From assembly GCF_910594985.1 (NCBI RefSeq), contig NZ_CAJVCE010000002.1, positions 496,001 through 560,000 of the forward strand: a DNA stretch of 64,000 bases, in the 5' to 3' direction. Shown here piece by piece: positions 63,718-64,000 of the stretch. The position numbers and the translations under genes were made by a program. The notes under the pieces are model-generated. The model had not been told where the DNA came from. It saw nothing but the letters and a program-made list of their open reading frames with translations, and made no database searches. Numbering within the stretch: the first letter of the stretch is position 1; the number at the start of each line of letters is the position of its first letter. This DNA is from Paenibacillus allorhizosphaerae. GTDB lineage: Bacteria > Bacillota > Bacilli > Paenibacillales > NBRC-103111.

Positions 63718-64000
63718 ATGGGGTTCGTTTTCGTAGATAAGCGGTTTGTGCACGGCGTGCTGCTCAAGATGACGCAAGCGGAAGGCGTATGGCGAAACAT
63801 CCGGCGCGATCTGGCGGAAAAAGCGGATGAAGCGATGGGCAAAGGTCCATGGAGCGTAACGTATTTCGGCAGCGCTGCACCGAGCGGCAATCCCCACGAC
63901 TACTACAGCGAAGCGCCTTACTGGTGGCCGGACCCGGACAATCCGGATGGTCCTTACATCCGGAAAGACGGCGTCACGCGGCACGACCGGTTCATGGGGC
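63718..64000 (+). CDS. Alginate-lyase-family polysaccharide lyase, N-terminal part
   Basis: The first 94 residues are present and the frame runs off the window. GPWSVTYFGSAAPSGNPHDY then YYSEAPYWWPDPDNPDGPYI is the signature of the alginate lyase fold (PF05426, PL5/PL38-type), in which an (alpha/alpha) barrel cleaves uronate chains. No signal peptide is visible. GGGGGGC precedes the ATG, a moderate ribosome site. It is divergent from a DeoR gene. The polymer substrate cannot be told from this part. Confidence 0.8.
   Translation, partial: MGFVFVDKRFVHGVLLKMTQAEGVWRNIRRDLAEKADEAMGKGPWSVTYFGSAAPSGNPHDYYSEAPYWWPDPDNPDGPYIRKDGVTRHDRFMG

Overview
The window looks like chromosomal DNA of a Paenibacillus-type Firmicute. 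Strong AGGAGG ribosome sites, TTG and GTG starts, two YjcZ-family spore peptides, copper-amine-oxidase-type stalk domains, LplB/YtcP-type sugar permeases and a large AraC/LacI/ROK/DeoR sugar-regulator set all point that way. The assignment comes from gene content only. No rRNA, tRNA, CRISPR array, insertion sequence or prophage was recognised.

Positions 1-14200 are mostly core genes. They hold a thioredoxin reductase-like/glutaredoxin/peroxiredoxin set, an M29 aminopeptidase, an ECF biotin transporter (bioY divergent from an ATPase gene and a rare ATPase-EcfT fusion, with a probable BirA operator between them), ypsA, a YihY/BrkB membrane protein, a beta-hydroxyacid dehydrogenase, an HtrA-like protease with a stalk-domain partner, and a YqeK-like HD hydrolase.

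Positions 14300-32200 are accessory and carbohydrate-related. A ROK regulator ends inside four tandem 40-bp hairpin repeats. Two Gfo/Idh oxidoreductases, a two-permease ABC transporter with its binding lipoprotein, a secreted protein with two endonuclease/exonuclease/phosphatase (EEP) domains (the first with its catalytic residues replaced), a second binding lipoprotein and an intracellular EEP enzyme follow. Then come an MFS exporter and a 1058-residue secreted phosphodiester glycosidase (NAGPA-type) behind a catabolite-responsive element.

Positions 32200-42700 hold a LysR regulator divergent from transketolase, several small proteins, a c-di-GMP-I riboswitch on the minus strand in front of an uncharacterised 68-residue protein, a HAD phosphatase, a CWC/WYL/BtrH-like gene group, a YjcZ peptide, a RacA-like MerR protein, another secreted EEP enzyme and a DUF1992 protein.

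Positions 42700-58000 form a glycan-degradation region. It has an AraC regulator divergent from a GH105-type hydrolase, a heparinase-II/III-like protein, a GH95 alpha-L-fucosidase with an orphan binding lipoprotein, divergent LacI and AraC regulators with a perfect operator palindrome between, and an ADP-ribosylglycohydrolase-family protein followed by a deletion scar that joins a beta-helix gene to the tail of a binding-protein gene.

Positions 58300-64000 carry small conserved proteins, a DUF421 membrane protein, a DUF1906 protein, a third orphan binding lipoprotein behind two cre-like sites, a DeoR regulator and the start of an alginate-lyase-family gene cut by the window end. Overall the right two thirds suggest import and stepwise depolymerisation of acidic or phosphodiester-containing polysaccharides, with several transporters represented only by their binding proteins.
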